Shown in pieces: positions 29,785 through 39,103 of a stretch of 64,000 nt of DNA. Under the pieces are notes generated by a model. The model had not been told where the DNA came from, ran no database searches, and saw only the letters and a program-made list of their open reading frames with translations. The position numbers were made by a program, and so were the translations under genes. Within the stretch, counting starts at the first letter, position 1. Each line of letters starts with the position of its first letter. Source of the DNA: Thermomonas sp. XSG (lineage in GTDB: Bacteria; Pseudomonadota; Gammaproteobacteria; Xanthomonadales; Xanthomonadaceae); assembly GCF_014678725.1 (NCBI RefSeq), contig NZ_CP061497.1, positions 2,062,001 to 2,126,000 of the forward strand, given 5' to 3'.

Positions 29785-29838
29785 GGGCGGGCTCCTGGCC
29801 CGCCGATGCGGCACACCCACGGCGGGCCCCGGCCCGCC
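29785..29838. repeat. Two GC-rich inverted repeats between atpD and atpC
   Basis: GGCGGGC/GCCCGCC stems occur at 29786-29804 and 29821-29838. The two hairpins are themselves similar, giving a tandem pair. The arms differ from the TGTAGGAG REP class but the arrangement (intercistronic, paired stems) is like it. Confidence 0.65.
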
Positions 29839-29855
29839 ATACGGAAACGAAAGAC

Positions 29856-30281
29856 ATGGCATCCACCATCCGTTGCGACATCGTCAGCGCCGAAGCCGAG
29901 ATCTTCCACGGCGAAGCCGAACTGGTCGTCGCCACCGGCGAGCTGGGCGAGCTGGGCATCGCGCCCAAGCACGCGCCGCTGATCACCCGCCTGAAGCCGG
30001 GCAAGGTCGTCGTGACCCTGCCGGGTGGCGAAAAGCTCGACTTCGCGATTTCCGGCGGCATGCTGGAAGTGCAGCCGACGGTCGTGACCGTGCTGGCCGA
30101 CACCGCGATCCGTGCCGACGAGATTGACGAGGCCGCGGTGCGCGCCGCCAAGGAAGAAGCCGAGCGCATCATCGCCCGCCGCGGCGAGGCGATGGAAATC
30201 GCCGAGGCCCAGCAGCGCCTGGCCGAGGTCACCGCGCAGCTGCAGGCGCTGGAGCGCCTGCGCAAGAACCTGCGCCACTGA
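29856..30281 (+). CDS. atpC: F1Fo ATP synthase subunit epsilon
   Basis: This 141-residue subunit has an N-terminal beta-sandwich ([19 protein letters not shown], then [19 protein letters not shown]) and a C-terminal pair of helices ([19 protein letters not shown]) that can inhibit ATP hydrolysis. It is the last gene of the atp operon. A strong rho-independent terminator follows 27 bases after the stop. Confidence 0.95.
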   Translation: MASTIRCDIVSAEAEIFHGEAELVVATGELGELGIAPKHAPLITRLKPGKVVVTLPGGEKLDFAISGGMLEVQPTVVTVLADTAIRADEIDEAAVRAAKEEAERIIARRGEAMEIAEAQQRLAEVTAQLQALERLRKNLRH

Positions 30282-30308
30282 TCCGGGCTTCCCGCCGGCA
30301 GAATGCAG

Positions 30309-30337
30309 AACCCCGCTCCGGCGGGGTTTTGTTTTTT
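30309..30337 (+). terminator. Rho-independent terminator of the atp operon
   Basis: AACCCCGC and GCGGGGTT form an 8-bp stem with the loop TCCG, followed by TTTTGTTTTTT. Location 27 bases after atpC fits operon end. Confidence 0.9.
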
Positions 30338-30421
30338 GCGCCGCCCGGCGTGCCGTCGTTCATGCGCCATCTCCACGCCGATGCGATCATCATGGGCCTA
30401 CGTCCCGTCGGGAGAACCACC

Positions 30422-31003
30422 ATGCGTTCCATCAGGATCCTTGCCTGCGCCTTGCTGGCCGCCGCCACGCTGGGGCTTTCCGCCTGCGCCACCGGCCCGA
30501 TCGTGCGCACCGACGCGGACCCCACCGCCAGCTTCGCGCAGTACCGCACCTGGGGTTTCTACAAGCCGATCGCGATGGAGCAGTCCGGCTACTCCAGCTG
30601 GATCTCCGAGCGCATCCGCGAGGATGTGCGCAGGGAGATGGAAGCGCGCGGTTACCGCTACACGGCCGAAGGTGCGGACCTGCTGGTCAATTTCCAGGGC
30701 GTGGTGGAAGACCGCACCGCGGTCTGGAGCATGCCGCGCAGCGACGTGCAGTGGTTCTACAGCTATCGCCATCGCAGCTATGTCGCCGTGCCGGTGTGGT
30801 ACGACGAAACCCAGGTGAGCCGGTACCGCGAAGGCACCCTGACCGTCGATCTGGTCGACGGCAAGCGCAACCGCATGGTGTGGACAGGCGCGGCCAGCGC
30901 GCCGGTGGCCGGCAAGAAGGCGCCGCCGGAGAAGCGCATGGCCGAGATCGACCGCGCCATCGCGGCCATCTTCGCCAAGTATCCGCACCGGGCAGCGCCG
31001 TAA
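30422..31003 (+). CDS. DUF4136-family lipoprotein
   Basis: This 193-residue protein has a signal ending in the lipobox LSAC (Cys22). The mature part fits DUF4136: TDADPTASFAQYRTWGFYKP, then IREDVRREMEARGYRY and DLLVNFQG. These proteins are envelope lipoproteins with no known function. The start at ATG 30422 has GGGAG nine bases upstream; an upstream start at 30329 lies in the atp terminator and is rejected. Confidence 0.82.
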   Translation: MRSIRILACALLAAATLGLSACATGPIVRTDADPTASFAQYRTWGFYKPIAMEQSGYSSWISERIREDVRREMEARGYRYTAEGADLLVNFQGVVEDRTAVWSMPRSDVQWFYSYRHRSYVAVPVWYDETQVSRYREGTLTVDLVDGKRNRMVWTGAASAPVAGKKAPPEKRMAEIDRAIAAIFAKYPHRAAP

Positions 31004-31023
31004 GCGCCTGACTAACGCGGGCC

Positions 31024-31710
31024 ATGGCGACCGGTTCGTGGCGTGCGCGGCGGTGGCGGGTGGTGGCCCGGCGCCACCCGTCCGCATTCCTGCTGGCGGC
31101 GCAGCTGCTGAGCCTGTTCGTCTATCCGCTGATGGATGACGGCAGTGGCGGGCGCCTGCTGTTCGGCGCTGTTGCCCTGGTGGTGGTGCCGCTGGCGCTG
31201 TGGGTAGTGATGCGCAGCCCGCTGATGAACTGGATCGGCTGGCTGCTGGCGATCCCGGCGATGGTGCTCACGGTGCTCGGGGTGCTGTTCGGCCACCAGT
31301 CGGTGCTGCCGTATTCCGCACTGCTGGAGGCTGCGCTGTATTTCTACGCCGCCGGCGGCCTGATGATCTACATGTTGGGTGACCACAAGGTCACGTCCGA
31401 TGAGCTGTTTGCCGCAGGCGCCACATTCACCCTGCTGGCCTGGGGCTTCGGCTACGCATACCTGGCCTGCCAGGCGTGGTTTCCCGGCAGCTTCTCCGGC
31501 ATCGAGCCGGAGCGGCAGCGGCGCTGGCTGGACCTGCTGTTCTACAGCTTCAGCAATCTGTCGGCGACCGGGCTGGGTGACACCCTGCCGCTGACCGCGC
31601 CGGCGAAAGTCCTGACCATGCTGGAGCAGTTCGCCGGCGTGGGCTACATCGCCACCGTGGTGTCGCGGTTGATCGGACTGACCGTCCTCCACCACGAGCG
31701 GCGCGACTGA
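31024..31710 (+). CDS. Potassium channel-like membrane protein
   Basis: This 228-residue protein has about six TM segments and a pore-loop signature in its C-terminal half: LLFYSFSNLSATGLGDTLP, where the normal filter TxGYGD reads SATGLGD. A final helix (AGVGYIATVVSRLIGL) follows, as in two-TM K+ channels preceded by four additional helices. It lacks an RCK/TrkA-N domain. Ion selectivity is uncertain because of the Leu in the filter. It is convergent with ppa. Confidence 0.75.
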   Translation: MATGSWRARRWRVVARRHPSAFLLAAQLLSLFVYPLMDDGSGGRLLFGAVALVVVPLALWVVMRSPLMNWIGWLLAIPAMVLTVLGVLFGHQSVLPYSALLEAALYFYAAGGLMIYMLGDHKVTSDELFAAGATFTLLAWGFGYAYLACQAWFPGSFSGIEPERQRRWLDLLFYSFSNLSATGLGDTLPLTAPAKVLTMLEQFAGVGYIATVVSRLIGLTVLHHERRD

Positions 31711-31746
31711 GAACCCGCCGCGCCGCCTTTCCCCGGTGCGGGCGGC

Positions 31747-32295
31747 TCAGAACCTGGGCTTGTCGTCGCTGGCCTGGTAGCGCGCCATCGCGTCGATCAG
31801 GATCTGCTTGGCTTCCGCCGCGCCGCCCCAGCCGTCCAGTTTCACCCACTTGCCGTCTTCGAGGTCCTTGTAGTGCTCGAAGAAGTGGCCGATGCGCTGC
31901 AGCCAGTGCTTGCTGACTTTTTCGATGTCGTCGATGTGGGAATAGCCGGCGAACACCTTGTCGATCGGCACGGCGAGGATCTTCTCGTCGCTGCCGGCCT
32001 CGTCGCTCATCTTCAGCACGCCGACCGGGCGGCAGCGGATCACCGAGCCCGGCACCAGCGGCAGCGGCAGGATCACCAGCACGTCGGCGGGGTCGCCGTC
32101 GCCGCAGACGGTGTACGGCACGTAGCCGTAGTTGCACGGGTAGCGCATCGGCGTGGACAGGATGCGATCCACGAAGATCGCGCCCGAGGCCTTGTCCACC
32201 TCGTACTTGACCGGCTCGGCGTCCTTGGGGATTTCGATGATGACGTTGATTTCTTCCGGCGGGTTCTTGCCGGTGGGGACGAGGTCCAGGCCCAT
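31747..32295 (-). CDS. ppa: Inorganic pyrophosphatase
   Basis: This 182-residue family I enzyme hydrolyses pyrophosphate to two phosphates and so pulls biosynthetic reactions forward. It has the metal-binding signature DGDPADVLVIL, with the conserved VDRILSTPMRYPCNYGYVP segment before it. E. coli Ppa is 176 residues. The start at 32295 has CGGAG upstream; the longer reading to 32574 is rejected because it has no similarity. It lies divergently from nadE. Confidence 0.95.
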   Translation of the reverse strand: MGLDLVPTGKNPPEEINVIIEIPKDAEPVKYEVDKASGAIFVDRILSTPMRYPCNYGYVPYTVCGDGDPADVLVILPLPLVPGSVIRCRPVGVLKMSDEAGSDEKILAVPIDKVFAGYSHIDDIEKVSKHWLQRIGHFFEHYKDLEDGKWVKLDGWGGAAEAKQILIDAMARYQASDDKPRF

Positions 32296-32497
32296 GTTGG
32301 TCGCTCCGACGTGCGTGCCGCACCCGGCTGGGCGCGGCTGTGAATAGAGGGGGGAGGCCTCGCATTTTACCCGTTGCGCGCGGTAGCGGTGCGCAGCGGA
32401 AGGAGCGCCGGGATAGAGCCTGTATCCTTGCAGCGCCCTTCGCCGACGCTTTCGCGGCGTGGCACGGGCGGATCCGCACCGTTTCAGGATGGCTCCG

Positions 32498-34132
32498 ATG
32501 ACGCAAAACCTCCGCATCGCGATGGCGCAGTTCGATTTCCCGGTCGGCGATGTCGCCGGGAACGCGGCGCGCATCGCCGAGATGATCGCCTTTGCCCGCG
32601 ACGAATACGCCGCCGACCTGGTGCTGTTCCCCGAGCTGGCGCTGTCCGGCTATCCGCCGGAAGACCTGTTGCTGCGGCCGGCCTTCCTGCGTGCCTGCGA
32701 GACCGCGATGGCGGACATCGCGGCGCAGGCGCGCGGCATCGTCGCCGTGGTCGGCTGGCCGCAGGCGGCCGGCAGCGTGGTCTACAACGCCGCCAGCGTG
32801 TTGCGCGACGGCGCCATCGAGGCGACCTACCGCAAGCGCGAGCTGCCGAACTACGCGGTGTTCGACGAGCGCCGCTGGTTCGATGTCGACCCGGATCGCG
32901 AGGACTGCGTGTTCGAGGTCAACGGCACCCGGGTCGGCCTGGTGATCTGCGAGGACCTGTGGTTCGCCGAGCCCATCGCCTCCACCGTCGCCGCCGGCGC
33001 GCAGCTGGTGCTGGTGCCGAACGCCTCCCCCTACGAGCACGACAAGCACGCCGAGCGCGATGCCCTGCTGGCGCAGCGCGCCAGCGAGACCGGCGCCGCG
33101 TTCGCCTACCTCAACCTGGTCGGCGGGCAGGACGCGCTGGTGTTCGATGGCGCGTCGGTGGTGGCGGACGGCGACGGTACCGTGCATCCGGCCGCACTGG
33201 CGTTCGACGAGCAGTGGCTGGTGGTGGACTTCGACCCCGAGCTGCGCCGCTTCGCGCCGCTGCAGTGGACGGTGGATGGCGACGAAAGCCGCGATGCGCT
33301 GGCCTGGCGCGCGGTGGTGCGCGGTACCCGCGACTACTGCAGGAAGAACGGGTTCGACAAGGTCTGGCTGGGGCTGTCCGGCGGCATCGACTCGGCGCTG
33401 GTGCTGGCGATTGCCGCCGACGCGCTGGGCGCGGAGAACATCACCGCGGTGCGGATGCCCTCGCGCTATACCGCCGATCTGTCCAACGACCTGGCGCGCG
33501 AGCAGTGCGATGCGCTGGGCGTGGCGATGGTCACCCTGCCGATCGAAAAGCCGTTCCAGGGCTATCTGGAGGCGCTGGACCACGTCTTCGCCGGCCAGCC
33601 GGTGGACGTCACCGAGGAGAACCTGCAGTCAAGGGTGCGCGGGGCGCTGATGATGGCGCTGTCCAACAAGTTCGGCGGGCTGCTGCTGACCACCGGCAAC
33701 AAGAGCGAATACGCCGTCGGCTACGCCACCATCTATGGCGACATGTGCGGCGGCTATGCGCCGCTCAAGGATCTGTACAAGACCGAGGTGTTCGCGCTGG
33801 CGCGCTGGCGCAATACGGTCGGCGACCGGGTGATCCCGCAGGCGGTGATCGACCGGCCGCCGTCCGCGGAGCTGCGGGAGAACCAGCTCGACCAGGATTC
33901 GCTGCCGCCCTACGACGTGCTCGACGCGATCCTGCAGCGGCACATCGACCAGGAGCAGTCGCGCGCCGACATCGTGGCCGCCGGCTTCGACGCCTCCACC
34001 GTGGACAGGGTGCTGCGACTGGTGCGGATCGGCGAGTGGAAGCGCCATCAGGCGGCGCCGGGGCCGAAGGTCAGCCGGCGTGCATTCGGTCGCGAGCGTC
34101 GTTATCCGGTCAGCAACGGCTGGCGCGAATGA
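32498..34132 (+). CDS. nadE: Glutamine-dependent NAD+ synthase
   Basis: This 544-residue two-domain enzyme makes NAD+ from deamido-NAD+, ATP and glutamine. The N-terminal nitrilase-type amidase domain has Glu in FPELALSGYPPED, Lys in RKRELPNYAVFDE and Cys in GLVICEDLW. The C-terminal synthetase has the PP-loop LGLSGGIDSALVL. The amidase makes ammonia for the synthetase. Two starts are in frame, 32489 and 32498; AGGATGG lies before the second. A hairpin terminator lies after the stop. Confidence 0.95.
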   Translation: MTQNLRIAMAQFDFPVGDVAGNAARIAEMIAFARDEYAADLVLFPELALSGYPPEDLLLRPAFLRACETAMADIAAQARGIVAVVGWPQAAGSVVYNAASVLRDGAIEATYRKRELPNYAVFDERRWFDVDPDREDCVFEVNGTRVGLVICEDLWFAEPIASTVAAGAQLVLVPNASPYEHDKHAERDALLAQRASETGAAFAYLNLVGGQDALVFDGASVVADGDGTVHPAALAFDEQWLVVDFDPELRRFAPLQWTVDGDESRDALAWRAVVRGTRDYCRKNGFDKVWLGLSGGIDSALVLAIAADALGAENITAVRMPSRYTADLSNDLAREQCDALGVAMVTLPIEKPFQGYLEALDHVFAGQPVDVTEENLQSRVRGALMMALSNKFGGLLLTTGNKSEYAVGYATIYGDMCGGYAPLKDLYKTEVFALARWRNTVGDRVIPQAVIDRPPSAELRENQLDQDSLPPYDVLDAILQRHIDQEQSRADIVAAGFDASTVDRVLRLVRIGEWKRHQAAPGPKVSRRAFGRERRYPVSNGWRE

Positions 34133-34153
34133 CCGCGCCGCACCCATGACGCA

Positions 34154-34177
34154 ACAGGCCGGCGAAAGCCGGCCTGT
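34154..34177. terminator. Hairpin between nadE and bamD ends
   Basis: ACAGGCCGGC and GCCGGCCTGT form a 10-bp stem with the GAAA tetraloop. It lies between the convergent ends of nadE and bamD. Only short T runs flank it, so it may serve both strands. Confidence 0.65.
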
Positions 34178-34204
34178 CCATTTGCAGCCTGCGTTGCCGC
34201 TGGC

Positions 34205-35044
34205 TCAGCGCGATTCGCCGGTGAACGGGTTCAGGCGCTTGAGCATGTTCGGGTCCTTCGGCCAGTGGCCGGCCAGCCATGGGTGCTGCGGATCATTCTG
34301 CTCCAGCACGCGCTTGGCGTCGGCGGCCAAAACGGTATTGCCCAGCCGCGTATAGGCTTCGCCCAGCAGCGCCACCGCGTCGTTCTGGTATTCGCTTTGC
34401 GGGTAGGTTTCCAGCAGGTAGGTCGCGCGGTCGGCGGCAGAAACCCAGGCGCCGCGGCGCAGGTAGTACAGGCCGGTGTTCAGCTCGAAGCGGGCGAACT
34501 CGTTGCGCAGGAACACCATGCGCTGGCGGGCATCGCCGGCATAGGCACTGTTGGGGTAGCGGGTGGCGACGGTATTGAAGTCCGCGTAGGCCTGCTGCGG
34601 CGCGGCCAGGTCGCGGGTGCTGGTGTCGAGGTTGAACGCGCGTGCCATGAAGACCGTGTTGCGCGCCATGTTGGACAGGCCGCGCAGGTAGTACAGGTAA
34701 GCGATGTTCCTGTGGGTCGGGTAGGTGCGGATGAAGCGGTCGATGGTGGAGATCGCGTCCTCGTGCTTGCCGGCCTTGTACTGGGCGTAGGCCTGCTCCA
34801 TCAGCGCCTGCTCGGTGAACGGGCCGTACGGATACTGCGCGATCAGCCGGCCGAAGACCTCGCTGGCATTGGCCCAGCGGCCCATCTGCATGTTCTCGTG
34901 GGCGCGGTCGTAGAGCTCGCCCACCGGCAGGCCCTCGTTCTTGTTCTTGTCCTTGAACATCGTCTTGATGCCCGAGCAGCCGCTGGCGGCGACGACGAGC
35001 GCAAGCACAAGGGCGGGGCGCAACAGGACGGAACGCTGGATCAT
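34205..35044 (-). CDS. bamD: Outer membrane assembly lipoprotein BamD
   Basis: This 279-residue lipoprotein belongs to the BAM complex, which folds beta-barrel proteins into the outer membrane. It has a lipobox near ASGCSG and five TPR-like repeats, with conserved segments LYDRAHENMQMGRW, then AQYPYGPFTEQALMEQAYA and TRYPNSAYAGDARQRM. E. coli BamD has 245 residues. Two starts are in frame, 35044 and 35050. It is divergent from rluD, as in E. coli (yfiO-rluD), which strengthens the call. Confidence 0.93.
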   Translation of the reverse strand: MIQRSVLLRPALVLALVVAASGCSGIKTMFKDKNKNEGLPVGELYDRAHENMQMGRWANASEVFGRLIAQYPYGPFTEQALMEQAYAQYKAGKHEDAISTIDRFIRTYPTHRNIAYLYYLRGLSNMARNTVFMARAFNLDTSTRDLAAPQQAYADFNTVATRYPNSAYAGDARQRMVFLRNEFARFELNTGLYYLRRGAWVSAADRATYLLETYPQSEYQNDAVALLGEAYTRLGNTVLAADAKRVLEQNDPQHPWLAGHWPKDPNMLKRLNPFTGESR

Positions 35045-35149
35045 GGGCATCGAACGGGCGCCGGGGGCATGAAGGCTGGATAATAGCAGCCCCCGGCGAC
35101 GATCAAGGCCGGGCGCTTCCCGCCCCTGCCGGCGGCTAACGGAATCTTC

Positions 35150-36130
35150 ATGCACCCGACCGGACCCCGCACCGCCCTTGTTCCCGACCACTGCGCCGGC
35201 CGCCGGCTCGACGCGGTCGTGGCCGAACTGTTTCCCGAATATTCCCGCTCGCGGCTGTCGGCCTGGATCAAGTCCGGCGACCTTGCCGTGGACGGCGCGC
35301 CCGCGCGACCGCGCGACCCGGTGCGTGGTGGCGAGACCATCGCCCTGACCGTGGTCGAGGACGTGCAGACCCATGCGGTGGCCGAGGACATTCCGCTGAG
35401 CGTGCTGTACGAGGACGAGCACGTCTTCGTGATCGACAAGCCCGCGGGGCTGGTGGTGCATCCCGGCGCGGGCAATCCCGCCGGCACCCTGGTGAACGCG
35501 CTGCTGCACCGTGATCCTGGCCTCGACAAGCTGCCGCGCGCCGGCATCGTCCACCGCCTGGACAAGGACACCAGCGGCGTGATGGTGGTGGCCCGCACCC
35601 TGCCGGCACATACCTCGCTGGTGGCGCAGCTGTCCGCGCGCGAGGTGCACCGGCAATACCTCGCGGTGGTGGTGGGCGCGCTGGTGTCGGGCGGCACCGT
35701 CAATGCGGCGATCGACCGCCACCCGCGCGACCGCCTGCGCATGGCCGTGCGCGAGGATGGCAAGGATGCGGTGACCCACTACCGCCTGCGCGAACGCTTC
35801 CGCGCCCATACCGCGCTGGAGTGCCGGCTGGAAACCGGTCGCACCCATCAGATCCGCGTGCACATGGCGCATCTGAAGCACCCGATCCTCGGCGATCCGC
35901 TGTACGGCGGATCGCTGCGGTTGCCGAAGGGCGCTTCGGAGGAGCTGATCGCCGTCCTGCGCGGCTTCCGGCGGCAGGCGCTGCATGCCGAGGTGCTGGA
36001 GTTCACGCATCCGGTCAGTGGCGAAGCGGTGCGCTGCGAGGCGCCGGTGCCGGAAGACATGCGCGAGCTGATGCGGGTGCTGCGCGAGGACGCCGCCGCG
36101 CACGTCGAAGCCGAGCGTACGCGGCGATGA
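35150..36130 (+). CDS. rluD: 23S rRNA pseudouridine(1911/1915/1917) synthase RluD
   Basis: This 326-residue enzyme makes three pseudouridines in helix 69 of 23S rRNA. It has an N-terminal S4 domain ([19 protein letters not shown]) and the RluA-family catalytic domain with [17 protein letters not shown], whose Asp is the nucleophile. E. coli RluD is 326 residues. The stop overlaps the pgeF start (ATGA), so these genes are coupled as in E. coli. Confidence 0.94.
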   Translation: MHPTGPRTALVPDHCAGRRLDAVVAELFPEYSRSRLSAWIKSGDLAVDGAPARPRDPVRGGETIALTVVEDVQTHAVAEDIPLSVLYEDEHVFVIDKPAGLVVHPGAGNPAGTLVNALLHRDPGLDKLPRAGIVHRLDKDTSGVMVVARTLPAHTSLVAQLSAREVHRQYLAVVVGALVSGGTVNAAIDRHPRDRLRMAVREDGKDAVTHYRLRERFRAHTALECRLETGRTHQIRVHMAHLKHPILGDPLYGGSLRLPKGASEELIAVLRGFRRQALHAEVLEFTHPVSGEAVRCEAPVPEDMRELMRVLREDAAAHVEAERTRR

Positions 36131-36861
36131 CCGCGTTCCTCCCGGCCGACTGGCCGGCGCCGCCCGGCGTGCGGGCGCTGACCACGCTGCGGCACGGGCT
36201 GGGCGGATCACAGTCGCCGTTCGATACCTTCAACCTCGGCTCGCGCTGTGGCGATGAGGTCATGGTGGTGGCGGAAAACCGCCGCCAGCTCGAAGCCGCG
36301 CTGGCGCTGCCGTCCCCGCCACGCTGGCTGCGCCAGGTGCATGGCATGGCGGTCGCCGTCGAGCCCGGGGACGACGAGCCCGAGGCCGATGCGGCGGTGA
36401 CTGCCACGCCGGGCACCGTGCTTGCCATCCTCACCGCCGACTGCCTGCCGGTCGTGCTGGCGGCCAAGGATGGCGGCGAAATCGCCGCTGCCCACGCCGG
36501 CTGGCGTGGCCTGTGCACCGGCGTGCTGGAGTCCACGGTGGGGGCGATGCGCACGCCGCCCGACCAGCTGGTGGCCTGGCTCGGCCCGGCGGCCGGGCCG
36601 CAGGCGTATGAAATCGGCACAGAGGTCTTCGAGGCCTTCACCGCCCGCGACGGACGCGCGCGGATGGCCTTCGTGCCCACCCGCCCCGGCCACTGGCGGG
36701 TGGACCTGTACATGCTGGCGCGGCAGCGCCTGCTGGATGCCGGCATGACCGACGTCCACGGCGGCGGTCTGTGCACCATCTCCGATCCGTCCCGATTCTT
36801 CTCGCATCGTCGCGATGGCCGCAGCGGCCGCATCGCCACCCTGGCCTGGATCACGCCTTGA
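36127..36861 (+). CDS. pgeF: PgeF/YfiH-family peptidoglycan editing factor (polyphenol oxidase fold)
   Basis: This 244-residue protein matches the YfiH/LACC1 family. It has [12 protein letters not shown] and [14 protein letters not shown], whose Cys and His residues form the metal site, and the C-terminal [15 protein letters not shown]. The family has been shown to act as purine nucleoside phosphorylase or as an editing factor that removes wrong UDP-MurNAc amino acids in E. coli. It follows rluD directly. The stop overlaps the next start as TTGA. Confidence 0.9.
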   Translation: MTAFLPADWPAPPGVRALTTLRHGLGGSQSPFDTFNLGSRCGDEVMVVAENRRQLEAALALPSPPRWLRQVHGMAVAVEPGDDEPEADAAVTATPGTVLAILTADCLPVVLAAKDGGEIAAAHAGWRGLCTGVLESTVGAMRTPPDQLVAWLGPAAGPQAYEIGTEVFEAFTARDGRARMAFVPTRPGHWRVDLYMLARQRLLDAGMTDVHGGGLCTISDPSRFFSHRRDGRSGRIATLAWITP

Positions 36862-37400
36862 CCGTCGCACCGGCGGCGACGCTGTTCCAGCAGGCACTGG
36901 GCGCGGCCTTTTACACCCTGCCCGAAGCAGTGCGCCGACTGCACGCGGTGCGCGGGACCACGCGCTATGCCGGCATCGCCAGCGTCGAGCGCGGCCGCAA
37001 CCCGCTGGCCAGGCTGTGCGCGCGCATCGCCGGGCTGCCGAAGGCGATGCGGGACGTGCCGCTGGCCGTCGAGTTCACCGCCGACGCGAAACGCGAGACC
37101 TGGTGTCGTGATTTCGCTGGCACGCGCATGCAGACGCGGCTTGGGTGCAAGGGCGGCCTGCTGCGGGAACGGTTGGGGCCGCTGCAGTTCCGCTACCACC
37201 TGCATCCTGGCAACCAGGCGCTGTGGTGGCAGGTGGCCGGGGTGCGCCTGTTCGGCCTGCTGCCGCTGCCCGCAGGCTGGTTCGATGGCGTGCGTTGCCG
37301 CGAGCGTGAGCACGACGGCCGCTACGAGTTCCTGATCGAGGCGCGGCTGCCGCTGGTCGGACTGGTGGTGCGTTACGAAGGCTGGCTGGCGCCGGCCTGA
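36858..37400 (+). CDS. DUF4166-family protein
   Basis: This 180-residue protein matches the DUF4166 pattern: [18 protein letters not shown], then [14 protein letters not shown] and [12 protein letters not shown]. The function is unknown. The start is inferred as TTG 36858 because it overlaps the pgeF stop (TTGA) and gives the normal family opening; an ATG far upstream (36771) would lie inside pgeF. The gene overlaps the end of the minus-strand UPF0213 gene by 28 bases. Confidence 0.72.
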   Translation: MTVAPAATLFQQALGAAFYTLPEAVRRLHAVRGTTRYAGIASVERGRNPLARLCARIAGLPKAMRDVPLAVEFTADAKRETWCRDFAGTRMQTRLGCKGGLLRERLGPLQFRYHLHPGNQALWWQVAGVRLFGLLPLPAGWFDGVRCREREHDGRYEFLIEARLPLVGLVVRYEGWLAPA

Positions 37401-37660
37401 GCGGCGTCGGCGCCGTCCAGCAGCCACGCCAGCTTGCGCTCGCGCGGCAGCTGCTTGAGCGCCCATTCCGCACGCAGCGCACTGCCACGGTCGGGATAGG
37501 CGCGGCTAGCGAGCACGCAGTCGGGCGGGTGCGCGCGGGTGTACTTCGCGCCCTTGCCGGCCGCGTGCTGGCGGAACCGGCGTTCGACGTCGGTGGCGAT
37601 GCCGGCGTACAGGCTGCCGTCACGGCAGCGCAGCAGGTACAGGTGCCAGCCCGCGGTCAT
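37373..37660 (-). CDS. GIY-YIG nuclease superfamily protein (UPF0213)
   Basis: This 95-residue protein has the compact GIY-YIG fold: [20 protein letters not shown] followed by the active-site segment VERRFRQH, and a C-terminal [13 protein letters not shown] helix. The UPF0213 group are single-domain proteins; their DNA targets are not defined. The start overlaps the M20 peptidase stop as ATGA. Its 3' end overlaps the DUF4166 gene on the other strand by 28 bases. Confidence 0.87.
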   Translation of the reverse strand: MTAGWHLYLLRCRDGSLYAGIATDVERRFRQHAAGKGAKYTRAHPPDCVLASRAYPDRGSALRAEWALKQLPRERKLAWLLDGADAAQAGASQPS

Positions 37661-38967
37661 CGCGGCGTGCGCGCCAGCCGCCCCATCAGCACCGCGCTGC
37701 GCAACGCCTGCCGCTGGATGCTTGCCAGGTCGACCGTCTCGCCCTCGGCGTGCGCGCGCGACCCGGCTGCGCCCATCCCGGCAAGCACGTCCACGTCGGC
37801 GGCGACGAAGCTGGAGTCGGCGGCGCCGCGCTTGGCCGGGTCCCACTCACCCATCACCGGCAGGCCGAGATCGGTGTTGACCTGGTTGAGCAGGGCGAGC
37901 AGCGCGCGATTTCCGGCGGTGGGCGCCATCGGCGGATAGGCGTCCGCGAACACCAGCGTCGCGCCCGTCTTCGGCAGGTGCTGCGCCACGATCGCCTGCA
38001 TCCGCGCGCGTGCGCGTGCTTCCTGCTCCGGCGTGAGCGCCCGCAGGTCGCCCACCGCGACCGCGCGTTCCGCCACGATGTTGGTCTTGCCTGCGGCGCT
38101 GCCGCGGGCGCCGTCCGGCGCGAGCGCCGCCGGCGTCCCGCCGACCATGAGGCCGACATTGAGGGTGAGGTTGGGCTCGGGGAGCTCGCGCCGGAATCCG
38201 TCGAGGATGCGCGCCAGTTCGTAGTTCGCACCGTAGCCGAGCGCGTCGCCGAACACGCCGCTGGAATGGCCGGTCAGGCCGGTGGCGGTGAGCTCCCAGT
38301 CGGCCACGCCGCGCCGCGCGATGGTCGCGTGGTCGCGGCCGCCATCGACGATCAGGCCCTCGTATTCCAGCGCCACGTCGGCCCATTTGCCGGCCGCGAC
38401 GAGATCGGCGCGTGCCGCCTCCAGCGGCGTACCGGCGGACTCCTCGTCGCCGGTCAGCACCACCTTGATGTCGGCGTCGCGCAGCGTGCCGGCGGCATGC
38501 ATGGCGCGCAGCGCGGCGACGATGATCACCACGCCGCCCTTGTCGTCGCCGATGCCGGGGCCGGTGGCGGTATCGCCGTTGCGGGCGAAGCGCTGGAACG
38601 GCGAGTCCGGCTCGAACACGGTGTCCAGGTGGCCGATCAGCAGGATGCGCTTGCCGCGCCCGTTGCCCGTATGGGTCGCGACGAGGTGGCCCGCGCGCCC
38701 GGTCGCGCGCATGTCGATCCATTGCACGTCGAAGCCCAGCGGCTCCAGCTCGGCGCGGACCATGTCACCCGCGGCCTTCACGCCGGGCAGGTTGAGCGTG
38801 CCCGAATTCTGGTTGACCAGCCGCTCGAGCAGCGCCACCGCGTGCGGCTGGTCGGCCTCGATCGAGGCGCGCAGGCGTTGCTCGCCGGACGGGGGCGTCG
38901 CCCCGGCACAGGGAGCGGCGGACAGTGCGAGCAGCAGGCCGAAGGCCAGGGCGCGGGTACGGGACAT
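37657..38967 (-). CDS. M20-family metallopeptidase (carboxypeptidase G2-like), exported
   Basis: This 436-residue zinc peptidase has a signal peptide (residues 4-23) and the M20 metal ligands in sequence: GHLDTVFEP (His), [11 protein letters not shown] (Asp), [11 protein letters not shown] (catalytic Glu and metal Glu), EGLIVDGG and the C-terminal SRAHAEGE (His). The dimerisation domain lies between. It is the CPG2 type, which cleaves C-terminal glutamate, although the precise substrate is unknown. The UPF0213 gene follows it in the same operon. Confidence 0.9.
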   Translation of the reverse strand: MSRTRALAFGLLLALSAAPCAGATPPSGEQRLRASIEADQPHAVALLERLVNQNSGTLNLPGVKAAGDMVRAELEPLGFDVQWIDMRATGRAGHLVATHTGNGRGKRILLIGHLDTVFEPDSPFQRFARNGDTATGPGIGDDKGGVVIIVAALRAMHAAGTLRDADIKVVLTGDEESAGTPLEAARADLVAAGKWADVALEYEGLIVDGGRDHATIARRGVADWELTATGLTGHSSGVFGDALGYGANYELARILDGFRRELPEPNLTLNVGLMVGGTPAALAPDGARGSAAGKTNIVAERAVAVGDLRALTPEQEARARARMQAIVAQHLPKTGATLVFADAYPPMAPTAGNRALLALLNQVNTDLGLPVMGEWDPAKRGAADSSFVAADVDVLAGMGAAGSRAHAEGETVDLASIQRQALRSAVLMGRLARTPR

Positions 38968-39031
38968 CGGGCAGGATTCCAGCAGGGAAAGCGGCGACCA
39001 TAACCCAGTCTCAACGAGTGATGCGATTTGA

Positions 39032-39059
39032 CTTGAATCACGGCGCGGCAGCCGCATGT
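39032..39059 (+). promoter_or_regulatory. Sigma-32-like heat-shock promoter of clpB
   Basis: CTTGAAT (39032-39038) and CCGCATGT (39052-39059) are separated by 13 bases. They match the sigma-32 consensus CTTGAAA-N13/14-CCCCATNT at all but two positions. The element lies 44 bases before the clpB start, which is a fitting distance. Confidence 0.7.
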
Positions 39060-39103
39060 GGAGGACATTGGGCCGCGCCGGCCCCGACTCACAGGATCCC
39101 GTC

